NCBI GenBank assembly: GCA_008080735.1
Contig: SHMW01000036.1
Span: 1-38,249 of the forward strand
Length of the DNA stretch: 38,249 bases
Origin: Promethearchaeota archaeon
GTDB lineage: Archaea; Asgardarchaeota; Lokiarchaeia; Sigyniarchaeales; SOKP01
Reading direction: 5' to 3'
Numbering within the stretch: the first letter of the stretch is position 1; every line of letters begins with the position of its first letter. The position numbers and the translations under genes are program-made. Below are positions 7,305 through 14,468 of this stretch, one piece after another. The notes below the pieces were generated by a model. It made no database searches, was not told the DNA's origin, and saw only the letters and a program-made list of their open reading frames with translations.

Positions 7305-8429
7305 TTATTTTTCAATGATGTTTTCTTTAATGGCAGTTCCAAAATGAGTTGCTCCGGGACCTAAATGGACTAATATTTTATCTCCGACCTCAAGATTCAC
7401 AACCGACACCGCATCTCCCTCAGGATCGACTAATCGTATCGTCTCAGCATTTTGACAGACACAATTAATCGGGACAGATTGGCCATCTTTTTCAGCCACC
7501 ATTTCAAATCTGAGCATCGGGCGAGTTTCTATTTTTACTCTGCCCACGGAAACAATGCGGGCCCTTCCCTTTGTATTAACCACGATCACTCTTTCCCCTC
7601 CTTTTAGTTCGCTTAAGTATTTCGTTCTATAAACCTCTTTACTTTCTGTATCCTCTTGAGGAACTAGTATGTATGCTGATACATCTCCAGCATTGACACG
7701 AAAGGGGCGAGATGCTACAAATTGAGTTTCGAAAACTTCGGCATGGACGAGCGCAAATCCCATGGCAGTACTTCCAATAAGCATACCTTCCCCAGGACGG
7801 AGCAGCGAAGTAGTATCTACACATACCCTATCACTTTCGGGGATTTTTTGGATTCCTTTAATTTCCGCCCTAGTTAGTTCTATAGTGAACGAGGTTCCCA
7901 CCAATTTTTTAAGTTCGATTATTTGATTTGCATTTGTTGGTCTAAAAAGGATGCCATCAACTCCAATTTCTAATGTTTTTAACATTAACTCCGCTTCCTC
8001 AACAGATTCTACTTCTGCTATTAATTCTGTATCCTTTTTATACATTTCAGCAATTAGGTTTTCAAAAGGAATTATTTTCCAATCACTCGCACTCACGATT
8101 AATAAGTTGATTTTAGTGATATTTGATAACTGCTTTATTTCAGCTTCATCCTCTTTTGTGGTCAATTCTTTGTAAAAAGCTATGTCCTGGGTTTCTGTGG
8201 AAGTATTTAAAAATTCATTAATCTGCTCTTTATTTTCAAACAATAGATAATCTGGTTTCAAATCTTTTTGTTTTGAAATTGTTTTAACGCGCTCAATATC
8301 TTTAAATTCATCGTGGGTTGTAGTACTGATGAGAAAATTTAAAATATCTCTATTAAATGCTTCTTGGACTAATTCCTTAAATTCTTCTGTTTTTTCTGTA
8401 AAATCTAAAATAATTCGTTTCATATCCAT
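7305..8429 (-). CDS. aroB': 3-dehydroquinate synthase II (archaeal AroB')
   Basis: This enzyme of the archaeal shikimate pathway performs the oxidative deamination and cyclisation of 2-amino-3,7-dideoxy-D-threo-hept-6-ulosonate to 3-dehydroquinate, in place of DAHP-derived AroB chemistry. The C-terminal half is the recognisable part: an LRPGEGMLIGSTAMGFALVH stretch, a NAGDVSAYILVP stretch, then KGRARIVSVGRVKIETRPM and a terminal DKILVHLGPGATHFGTAI. About 374 residues is the normal length. The frame extends one codon further to a TTG, and ATG codons at 8427-8429 and 8421-8423 are more likely starts. The N-terminal 130 residues are more diverged than the rest. It is divergent from the ESCRT-III gene; no other shikimate gene is in view. 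Confidence 0.88.
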   Translation of the reverse strand: MDMKRIILDFTEKTEEFKELVQEAFNRDILNFLISTTTHDEFKDIERVKTISKQKDLKPDYLLFENKEQINEFLNTSTETQDIAFYKELTTKEDEAEIKQLSNITKINLLIVSASDWKIIPFENLIAEMYKKDTELIAEVESVEEAELMLKTLEIGVDGILFRPTNANQIIELKKLVGTSFTIELTRAEIKGIQKIPESDRVCVDTTSLLRPGEGMLIGSTAMGFALVHAEVFETQFVASRPFRVNAGDVSAYILVPQEDTESKEVYRTKYLSELKGGERVIVVNTKGRARIVSVGRVKIETRPMLRFEMVAEKDGQSVPINCVCQNAETIRLVDPEGDAVSVVNLEVGDKILVHLGPGATHFGTAIKENIIEK

Positions 8430-8566
8430 CAAAATTTGGACTCTAGTTGATTTTTTTAATAGAATAAACTTTATTTCTTAAGATAGAATGTGTAGTATTC
8501 AAAATAAATTTTAAATTACTAAAATTATATGTATATAACTAGGTAGAAAAAAAAATAACTTAATAG

Positions 8567-9229
8567 GTGCTAAAAAGTTTGGGACTAAAGGACAAATTGT
8601 TCCCTAAAAAGGGGAAGGACAAGGACGTTATAATCACTAAAGCGAAAAGCCACATTCGAAAATTGGCAATGATGAATAAGAACTATTCGAAAAGAGCGGA
8701 AATCAGTAGAAAGAATGCGAAAATTGCCTTACAACGCGGCGAAAAATCTCGAGCAAAAAACTATCTTATACAATATAAGAATTATCAAACGAAAATTGAC
8801 CGGACGAATAATATTAGGTCAAAAATCGAGCGTCAAATTCAAGCAATAGAAGAGGGGCAATTGATTTCACAAACTGGCGATTTAATGGGAGGGATGAGAG
8901 ATGAATTGAAAGAAATAGCCACAACTGCATCACCTACCAGAGCTGCTGAAATTAATGAGGACGCTGAATTATATGTCACCGAAATAGAAGAGGCTGCGGA
9001 TATTTTGGCGGGCGACCCTGAAATCGATTTGGCAATAGACGTGAGTGAAGAATTAGAACAATTAGAGACTGAAATGTTGTTAGAGAAAGGAGGGGAAATG
9101 CCAGAAGTTCCATCTGATGAATTACAGTATATTTCAGAAATTGATACCGAAGAAGTGCAACCTGAACTGCAAAATAAAGAGAAATTGCAGGAAGAGATTG
9201 AAAAGCTCCGAAAAGAGTTAGAAGAATAA
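8567..9229 (+). CDS. ESCRT-III (Snf7/Vps2-like) family protein
   Basis: This 220-residue protein has the ESCRT-III plan: a short amphipathic start (MLKSLGLKDKLF) that could serve as a membrane-inserting helix 0, a very basic helical hairpin (about 20-95), a conserved helix 3 region (about 98-130, including LMGGMRDELKEIA), and an acidic C-terminal half (130-220). The basic core NAKIALQRGEKSRAKNYLIQ is the typical 'A-x-x-A-L-x-x-G-x-x-x-x-A-x-x-Y' of Snf7 proteins. Members polymerise on membranes and drive scission; in Asgard archaea they are thought to act with Vps4. The last residues (EKLQEEIEKLRKELEE) are helical and might be a MIM-like Vps4-binding motif, which is an inference. GTG is the start. 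No Vps4, Vps25 or other ESCRT gene is in the window, so this is a stand-alone copy. Confidence 0.8.
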   Translation: MLKSLGLKDKLFPKKGKDKDVIITKAKSHIRKLAMMNKNYSKRAEISRKNAKIALQRGEKSRAKNYLIQYKNYQTKIDRTNNIRSKIERQIQAIEEGQLISQTGDLMGGMRDELKEIATTASPTRAAEINEDAELYVTEIEEAADILAGDPEIDLAIDVSEELEQLETEMLLEKGGEMPEVPSDELQYISEIDTEEVQPELQNKEKLQEEIEKLRKELEE

Positions 9230-9270
9230 ATTAAATTATCTATTTTTTAGAAAGACCTATTCTCCTTTCC

Positions 9271-10296
9271 TTACTCAAAACTTTTAAGAGCTAAAATCAT
9301 ATTATTCAACTTACGTATGACGATTTCATATGCGAAGTTCTCTTCAAAAGAGTCTCTTAATGGTTGAAATCCGCAATCTGGTTTGACGATGAGATTTTCC
9401 CTGCCAACAATATCTATACCTTTTTGAATAGTTTTTTGAATGGTGGAAATGCTTTCTACATAATCAGACAGCGTTCCGTCTCTTTTTGGCTTTATTTTAG
9501 TCTCTAAGGCACCAAATCCCAAGTATTTGTCAACTTCTTTAAAATGGGTTTTCTTAAAAATGTCATAATTAGACGTATTACTTTGAAATTCATGATCTAA
9601 AATATTTACTTCGGTGTCCAAGAGAATATCTCGCAAATTAGGATTCAATTGTCCGCACACATGAATTGAAGAAACATCTTTAATTTCTGAAATTGCTCTA
9701 TTTAAAGTTTCAATCACAAAATCTCTGGAATGGAACATAACCTTTCTTCCCACGATTAATCCTAAAATAGGCTCATCCATGGATATTATATTGAATCCCA
9801 TATCATTGTAAGCTTTTCCAATGTTTTTCATTATTTTTGAAAATTTTTCGACAATCCAATCAACCATAATGGCTTTAGGTTCTTTAAATAACATCGTTTT
9901 AAGACCTTCTGAGATGTTCCCTTGTAATGTGATTTCACTTGCTAGTGTGAAAGGCCCTGTCAGACAAGCTTTTGTTCCACTTATCATATCATAGGAATTT
10001 GGATGATTTTGTAGATAATTTAACACAAATTCTCCGTATTCTAATGCAATAGGCTCATCTGGTATTTTGAAATCATCAGTAAGGATAAATTTACCGTCCT
10101 TTTGTTCTAATTCGGGGATGAGCTGTGATAAGGGCGTTAAAAATTGCGATATCATTGAGACTAATTGAGGATAGCAAGGAAAATCTATTCCAATGTTAAT
10201 TTGATCCTCTATAGCACGTTCCATATTGATTTGCGTATTTTGCAATGGAAAAGAGCCAACCACTGTAGTAGAAAGCCCAAGTTCATCTATATTCAT
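9271..10296 (-). CDS. metE: Cobalamin-independent methionine synthase, core (MetE C-terminal type)
   Basis: This 341-residue catalytic-domain-only MetE homologue transfers a methyl group to homocysteine. The beginning STTVVGSFP is typical of the family. All four zinc ligands are present in the expected order and spacing: H212 and C214 (IHVCGQL), E236 (DHEFQS, 22 residues after the Cys as in E. coli MetE) and C308 (KPDCGFQPLR). Bacterial MetE has an extra N-terminal half for folate; archaeal single-domain forms lack it and are thought to use methylcobalamin or a corrinoid protein as donor. The frame is open to a TTG at 10317, but the ATG at 10294-10296 gives the family N-terminus. It converges with the ESCRT-III gene. 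Confidence 0.85.
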   Translation of the reverse strand: MNIDELGLSTTVVGSFPLQNTQINMERAIEDQINIGIDFPCYPQLVSMISQFLTPLSQLIPELEQKDGKFILTDDFKIPDEPIALEYGEFVLNYLQNHPNSYDMISGTKACLTGPFTLASEITLQGNISEGLKTMLFKEPKAIMVDWIVEKFSKIMKNIGKAYNDMGFNIISMDEPILGLIVGRKVMFHSRDFVIETLNRAISEIKDVSSIHVCGQLNPNLRDILLDTEVNILDHEFQSNTSNYDIFKKTHFKEVDKYLGFGALETKIKPKRDGTLSDYVESISTIQKTIQKGIDIVGRENLIVKPDCGFQPLRDSFEENFAYEIVIRKLNNMILALKSFE

Positions 10297-10351
10297 ACAT
10301 AAAATAAGGTTTATCAAAATATAAGTTTGATTTTAAAAACATGGGGAAGAA

Positions 10352-12580
10352 TTAAGAAAAATATTTCTTATTGTCATACTTTCGTCCAATATTTTTTATT
10401 GCTTCATTTTCTCGTATACGCTCGTCAAGCGAACGGATTTTTTTATTAATCATATAAAGATCTTGCTTTAAATTTTTAAATGCCCTTAAATAATCAACTT
10501 CTGTAATTTTTCCCTCATCGAATTTTCTATCTAAGTTTTTCAGCGTTTCATGAACACTGAATCTCTCCTTTTTAAGTTCAGTCATTTTTTTATGACAATC
10601 ATCACGCTCTCCCAAATGATCCTTATTTTGATAATTTTTCGGATCAAATGAAAGATTATCATCTCTAAAATATTCCGATAAATAATTTCGAGTGTAATCC
10701 TGAGTCGAAGGGTCAAGTCGAGGATTATTGTAAAACGACTCGGCAGATCGGCTATAGGTTTCTTGGTTAACATAATCATTAAATGCATTTCTCAAATTAT
10801 TATTGGGGAATCCTTGTTTTTGAAATCGTTCAAGCTGCTTCATTAAAATATTTTTTTCTTCAGAATTACTTGGAATTGGCTCATTTCTTGAAAAATTTCG
10901 AGGATTGTAGTTTTGATACCGGTTTGGATAGAGAATGTTCTGAAAACGGAAATTTTGAGAATGATTTGAATTATTAGGATATTGAGTATCATTAGGGGCG
11001 ATTGATGATGTTCCATATTGATGATTGTTATAATGTGGGACTCGACTCTGAGAATTGTATGGGTGATTTTGGTTATTCGGATAACTTTGCTGATATGGAG
11101 GTTCAATATACGGGTTTATATAGTAATTCGGTGGTGGAGGCGTGTTTCGGTTGTCGTTATGGTAATTATTTTGTCTATGAGGGTATTGGTTTTGTCGCGA
11201 TTGATAAGAATTGTTTTCATAACGTATGGGAGCTTGTTGATATCCTTGATTATAATTACCTGAATTTGGGTTTTGAGAGGAATATTCTGGATAGTCTCCA
11301 TTAGCTCTATTGGCATAATTCAGATTATTTTTTTCAGTATCATGGTTTTTTTCATTGTTAATCTTACATTTTAAGCTAAAAAATGAATTTATACCATCTT
11401 CGATGAAATTTTTTAAATTTGTAAGATCTGCATTGAGTTTCTCAATTTTTTTGGCAGATTCTTTATCATAAATTGCCGTTTCATCAAAATTTCGAGCCAA
11501 AAGAATATATTCAATAACTCTGGAAATCGCTTTATTTGGCAATGAAAATTCATATTCTCCATAAGCGAATTTGATATATAATTTTTTAAACAATTTTCCC
11601 TTTTCCTTTATCCTTTGAAGATCATCTACAGGTGCCTTGAAAATTAATTCTTGTTTTTTTTTGAAAAATCCATATTCATGAACAAATGATAAGTCTAGAT
11701 TAGTGATAAACAGAATCCCGTTTCTTCTTTTAAAAATATCTTGATAATTTGTACCGCTGGATAATTTTGCATTAATCGCATAAACGGGTTTCTCATCATC
11801 TGCTAAATTGATGAAACGTTTATACTCTGTAAAGTATTTTGTGATTTTATCTATAAACGAGAGATTCTTTTTAATGGATTCAATATCATTATTGATTGTT
11901 CCAATATTATCTTCTATAAACTCATCAATTGATTCTCGACTTCTGTATAAATTTTCTAAAATCCCTTCTATAATTCTAATACTCGTATTAGGCTGCGAGT
12001 AAATATCAAAGAAATACTCCTTATTAAGAGATAGATGATGGAAATGTATGCTAATCTTCTCTAATAACTGATCTTCTATATATTTCAATAATTTAAATAA
12101 TGAAAAAAGTTCTGATTCCATTTTAGGAAAATGATAACATCGTATAGGTGGGGCTCGGGCTTTTTTCACTTTTTCCCGTATCATATAAAGATTATTTATA
12201 ACTTCTCTGAAAGGATCCAAAAAATTTCTGGTCTCTTTGATTAGCTCTAAAAAAGTTTGCTCTAATTTCTCTTTTTTTTCATAAATATTTATAATTCGAT
12301 GCGAATGGCATTTAGGACAAGATTTTATGTATTGTGTAACGTTTATCACATTTTCACTCCCACAATCTGCACAAATTTTAATCTTCCCTATTTTTTTTTC
12401 CTCAGATTCTTGAATTTGAATATTTTTAGAATTACAATCTTGGCACACTAAGGATTCAACTTTATCATCATCAAGACAGTCAGAGCAGCAGCTCGCACCG
12501 CAATTTTCACAATAATAAGCTAAAGGTTCTCTACCTTGGCAGAATCTACAAAAATGATTCTCTATTAAATGCTCTGACAT
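10352..12580 (-). CDS. Multidomain B-box-like zinc-finger / coiled-coil / PH-like protein with N/Q/Y/P-rich region
   Basis: This protein has 742 residues. A Cys-rich N-terminus has paired CxxC motifs at 11/14, 24/27, 32/35 and 46/49 (B-box or FYVE-like treble clef) and a zinc ribbon at 70/73 and 88/91. A helical, probably coiled region spans 100-255. A beta-rich domain at about 262-366 (GILFITNLDLSFVHEYGFF, later IKFAYGEYEFSLPN, then a helix) resembles a PH/GRAM fold. Residues 405-650 are low complexity: between 421 and 570, 92 of 150 residues are Asn, Gln, Tyr or Pro. A C-terminal coiled coil (655-728) contains a SHOCT-like segment (KFDEGKITEVDYLRAF). The order zinc finger, coiled coil, ligand-binding domain recalls eukaryotic TRIM/RBCC proteins, though no RING is evident. 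Function is unknown; binding to membranes or proteins and condensate formation are possible. No signal peptide or membrane helix is present. Confidence 0.7.
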   Translation of the reverse strand: MSEHLIENHFCRFCQGREPLAYYCENCGASCCSDCLDDDKVESLVCQDCNSKNIQIQESEEKKIGKIKICADCGSENVINVTQYIKSCPKCHSHRIINIYEKKEKLEQTFLELIKETRNFLDPFREVINNLYMIREKVKKARAPPIRCYHFPKMESELFSLFKLLKYIEDQLLEKISIHFHHLSLNKEYFFDIYSQPNTSIRIIEGILENLYRSRESIDEFIEDNIGTINNDIESIKKNLSFIDKITKYFTEYKRFINLADDEKPVYAINAKLSSGTNYQDIFKRRNGILFITNLDLSFVHEYGFFKKKQELIFKAPVDDLQRIKEKGKLFKKLYIKFAYGEYEFSLPNKAISRVIEYILLARNFDETAIYDKESAKKIEKLNADLTNLKNFIEDGINSFFSLKCKINNEKNHDTEKNNLNYANRANGDYPEYSSQNPNSGNYNQGYQQAPIRYENNSYQSRQNQYPHRQNNYHNDNRNTPPPPNYYINPYIEPPYQQSYPNNQNHPYNSQSRVPHYNNHQYGTSSIAPNDTQYPNNSNHSQNFRFQNILYPNRYQNYNPRNFSRNEPIPSNSEEKNILMKQLERFQKQGFPNNNLRNAFNDYVNQETYSRSAESFYNNPRLDPSTQDYTRNYLSEYFRDDNLSFDPKNYQNKDHLGERDDCHKKMTELKKERFSVHETLKNLDRKFDEGKITEVDYLRAFKNLKQDLYMINKKIRSLDERIRENEAIKNIGRKYDNKKYFS

Positions 12581-12597
12581 TTTAATTTTTTTCCTTT

Positions 12598-12681
12598 ATG
12601 AATAAAGAACAAATCGCTTTATTATTAGAAGGTGAGGTATACTTTTATTTTGCTATGTTATTTATGTATTACGTTTTTTAA
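12598..12681 (+). CDS. Possible 27-residue small ORF (uncertain)
   Basis: A short ATG-initiated frame reads MNKEQIALLLEGEVYFYFAM and then LFMYYVF. Its second half is very hydrophobic and could be a single membrane-associated segment. It lies in the gap between the divergent zinc-finger gene and the GGDEF-like gene, with no evident Shine-Dalgarno. It could equally be chance in AT-rich DNA or the remnant of a longer gene. Confidence 0.15.
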   Translation: MNKEQIALLLEGEVYFYFAMLFMYYVF

Positions 12682-12803
12682 ATCAAAAATAAAGGGCGAG
12701 ATTCAAATAGCTGAAGAAACCCTATAGATAAAATTATATATTGGAAAATTTATAGAATTTAGCCGAAAGACCTAAAATAAGTGAGACATTAACATAAAAG
12801 AGA

Positions 12804-12817
12804 ACCCCTATAGAATA
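12804..12817 (+). promoter_or_regulatory. Candidate promoter motif ACCCCTATAGAATA (copy 1)
   Basis: Fourteen bases are identical to a site at 31997-32010. Here the TATAGAATA part lies 27-35 bases before the start codon at 12844, a good distance for an archaeal TATA box with a leaderless or short-leader transcript, and ACCCC occupies the BRE side. A weaker relative (AACCCTATAGATA) occurs at 12718-12730. Confidence 0.4.
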
Positions 12818-12828
12818 AAAAATTCTAT
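12810..12828. repeat. Inverted repeat in the promoter of the GGDEF-like gene
   Basis: ATAGAAT and ATTCTAT form seven base pairs around a five-A loop, 16-34 bases before the ATG at 12844. The left arm belongs to the ACCCCTATAGAATA motif at 12804-12817. It could be an operator or a hairpin in the leader. Confidence 0.3.
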
Positions 12829-12843
12829 GATTTCTTTATTAAT

Positions 12844-13320
12844 ATGGTAGAATGTTATCCTATTAAGAAAATATCTTATTATGGGACATTTGTATTTCTA
12901 GATTTAGATAGGTTTCGCAATTGCATTGAAAAAAAAGGATGGTCAGAATTTAAGCCAAATTCTATTAGTGGATTTTTAACTGAAGAGTTGGAAAAATATG
13001 TAAGAAAATATCGCGGTTTAGTTATATGGGGATTGAATAAGAGGAGAGGTACTGAAGAAGCGATTTTATTTTTTCATCAAAAATCGAAAATAATTTATGA
13101 ATTGTTCGAAAATATTAGGCGAAAAATAAAAAGATTAGCAGAAAAATTAGATGCTCCAACAAGCTTAAGTATAGGCATGGTAAGAGGGGCAGCACCATTA
13201 ATTAAACAAATCAAATCTCATAATAAAAAAGAATTTAAAAAGGATCCAAATATTTTAATGGCGTATAGGGCACTTAAAAAAGCCAAAAAGAATGGAGGAA
13301 ATTGTATTGTCCAACTCTAA
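12844..13320 (+). CDS. GGDEF-like (polymerase/cyclase palm) domain protein with altered signature
   Basis: This 158-residue protein is one domain long. It follows the palm-type nucleotide cyclase layout: TFVFLDLDRF (15-24, like the metal-binding D-x-D-x-F start of GGDEF domains), a helix, RGLVIWGLNKRRGTEEAILF (57-76) with GTEEA in the position of GGDEF, SLSIGMVRG (107-115, like the 'vS-x-G-v' strand) and ALKKAKKNGGNCIVQ (143-157, like the 'AL-x-x-AK-x-x-GrN' ending). The two metal-binding acids would be D20 and E72. The substrate-specific glycine pair is changed, so it may make or bind a nucleotide other than cyclic di-GMP. The fold is also shared with archaeal GTP cyclohydrolase III, which is longer. 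A PHP phosphoesterase gene follows 38 bp downstream, suggesting an operon. Confidence 0.55.
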   Translation: MVECYPIKKISYYGTFVFLDLDRFRNCIEKKGWSEFKPNSISGFLTEELEKYVRKYRGLVIWGLNKRRGTEEAILFFHQKSKIIYELFENIRRKIKRLAEKLDAPTSLSIGMVRGAAPLIKQIKSHNKKEFKKDPNILMAYRALKKAKKNGGNCIVQL

Positions 13321-13358
13321 AATGTATGAAAATAAACCTAAAAATAATCGATAGATAA

Positions 13359-13934
13359 ATGACTATTATCGATACTCATATTCATCTTGAAGGGCGCTCT
13401 TCATGTTCCGTTTTACCCGCACAAAGATTATACGGGAATTTATCTCCTCGATTGGATGGAATTTGCATCACAGATCATTGGGTTCTTAAGGAGTATAAAA
13501 AATTTTCCCTAACAGAGTTTAAAGTCTTCTTCGGAGTAGAGTTAAGAAGCACGGAAGGGGATATATTAGCTTATGGTTTAGATATGCTTCCCTCCCAAGA
13601 TTTAACCACTAAACAAATGATTAATTTTATTCATATGCATAACGGAGTTGCTGTGGCAGCACATCCCTTTTCCAATCGTCATCTTGCGTTTCATGATGCC
13701 GTTTTTAATTATAATTTCGATGCAATAGAGATAAACGGCGCTATAGGAAAGAAAAGCAATGAATTAGCAAAACAAGCGGCAATTTCAATGAATTTGCCCA
13801 TGACGGGGGGGAGTGATGCTCATTCAGTAGAACAATTGAACAGCATAGCGACGCATTTTGATACTAAGATAGAATCAGTAAGAGATATAGTAAATGCTAT
13901 CAGAGCTAAAAAATGTCGTCCTATAAATATCTAG
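13359..13934 (+). CDS. PHP-domain metal-dependent phosphoesterase
   Basis: This 191-residue protein has the metal ligands of the PHP superfamily: THIH (6-9), TDH (38-40), GVEL with E61, AHPF (101-104) and GSDAH (151-155). PHP proteins hydrolyse phosphoesters such as histidinol phosphate, nucleoside 3',5'-bisphosphates or DNA 3' ends using two or three metals. The length fits the short stand-alone PHP family often annotated as TrpH/YciV-like, without the extra insertion of nucleases. It is 38 bp downstream of, and probably cotranscribed with, the GGDEF-like gene, so a nucleotide substrate is a reasonable guess. No product is proven. Confidence 0.8.
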   Translation: MTIIDTHIHLEGRSSCSVLPAQRLYGNLSPRLDGICITDHWVLKEYKKFSLTEFKVFFGVELRSTEGDILAYGLDMLPSQDLTTKQMINFIHMHNGVAVAAHPFSNRHLAFHDAVFNYNFDAIEINGAIGKKSNELAKQAAISMNLPMTGGSDAHSVEQLNSIATHFDTKIESVRDIVNAIRAKKCRPINI

Positions 13935-14042
13935 TCAAATTTAGTATCGTATATCTTCCTTAAAATTAAAAAATTAACTAAAATCAAATAAGTTTAATCC
14001 CATTAACGGATGATATTGAGCGATTTCCTACGAAGTAGAGAG

Positions 14043-14336
14043 TTATTTAATAATCTTTATTACTTCTCCTAAAGCTTGACCAGGCAATCCTGCCTTTTTA
14101 AAATTAGCTCTCACTGCTCCATTATTTCCATGGGCACGACTAATTTTACCTTTCAGTTCTTTGCCAGCTGGACTATACCATACAACGGTCCGACCAATAA
14201 GCTTATTTGCTTCCTTTCTGGTATTAATGCTCGGAAAAACAAGGATACACTGTTTTGGATGTATAACGTGTCTTGATCTCCTATAATTGGCAATCCTTCC
14301 TTCCATGCCGATAACAGTTGTTTTATTTTTACTCAT
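14043..14336 (-). CDS. rpl35ae: 50S ribosomal protein eL33 (L35Ae)
   Basis: A 97-residue protein of the large ribosomal subunit, shared by eukaryotes and some archaea. Key segments fit the family: GMEGRIANYRRSRHVIHPKQ at the N-terminus, LIGRTVVWYSPAGKELKGKI in the middle and HGNNGAVRANFKKAGLPGQ followed by ALGEVIKII at the end. It is basic, as expected for an rRNA-binding protein. It is not in a ribosomal operon here and is divergent from the ceramidase-like gene. A TATA-like AT stretch lies about 40 bases upstream. Confidence 0.93.
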   Translation of the reverse strand: MSKNKTTVIGMEGRIANYRRSRHVIHPKQCILVFPSINTRKEANKLIGRTVVWYSPAGKELKGKISRAHGNNGAVRANFKKAGLPGQALGEVIKIIK

Positions 14337-14468
14337 GGCTATAATGTTCTTTTCCTACTATTTAACAAACAAAGTATTTAAAAAAATAAAAAATTTTAGG
14401 TTTGGATTCAAATTTAATTACTCTAAGATGTAATAATTATTTGAAATTAATTTTTTAACTTGGTAGCT

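Noticed and set aside
10297..10317. Upstream TTG start for MetE
   Set aside because: The ATG at 10296 gives the canonical N-terminus; the extra seven residues are not family-like.
11002..11304. Plus-strand frames opposite the low-complexity part of the zinc-finger gene
   Set aside because: They arise from the biased Asn/Tyr/Gln codons on the other strand; the minus-strand gene has domains on both sides of the same frame.
12844..13320. Reading the palm protein as part of a CRISPR (Cas10 or mCpol) system
   Set aside because: There is no CRISPR repeat array, CARF protein or cas gene in the window.
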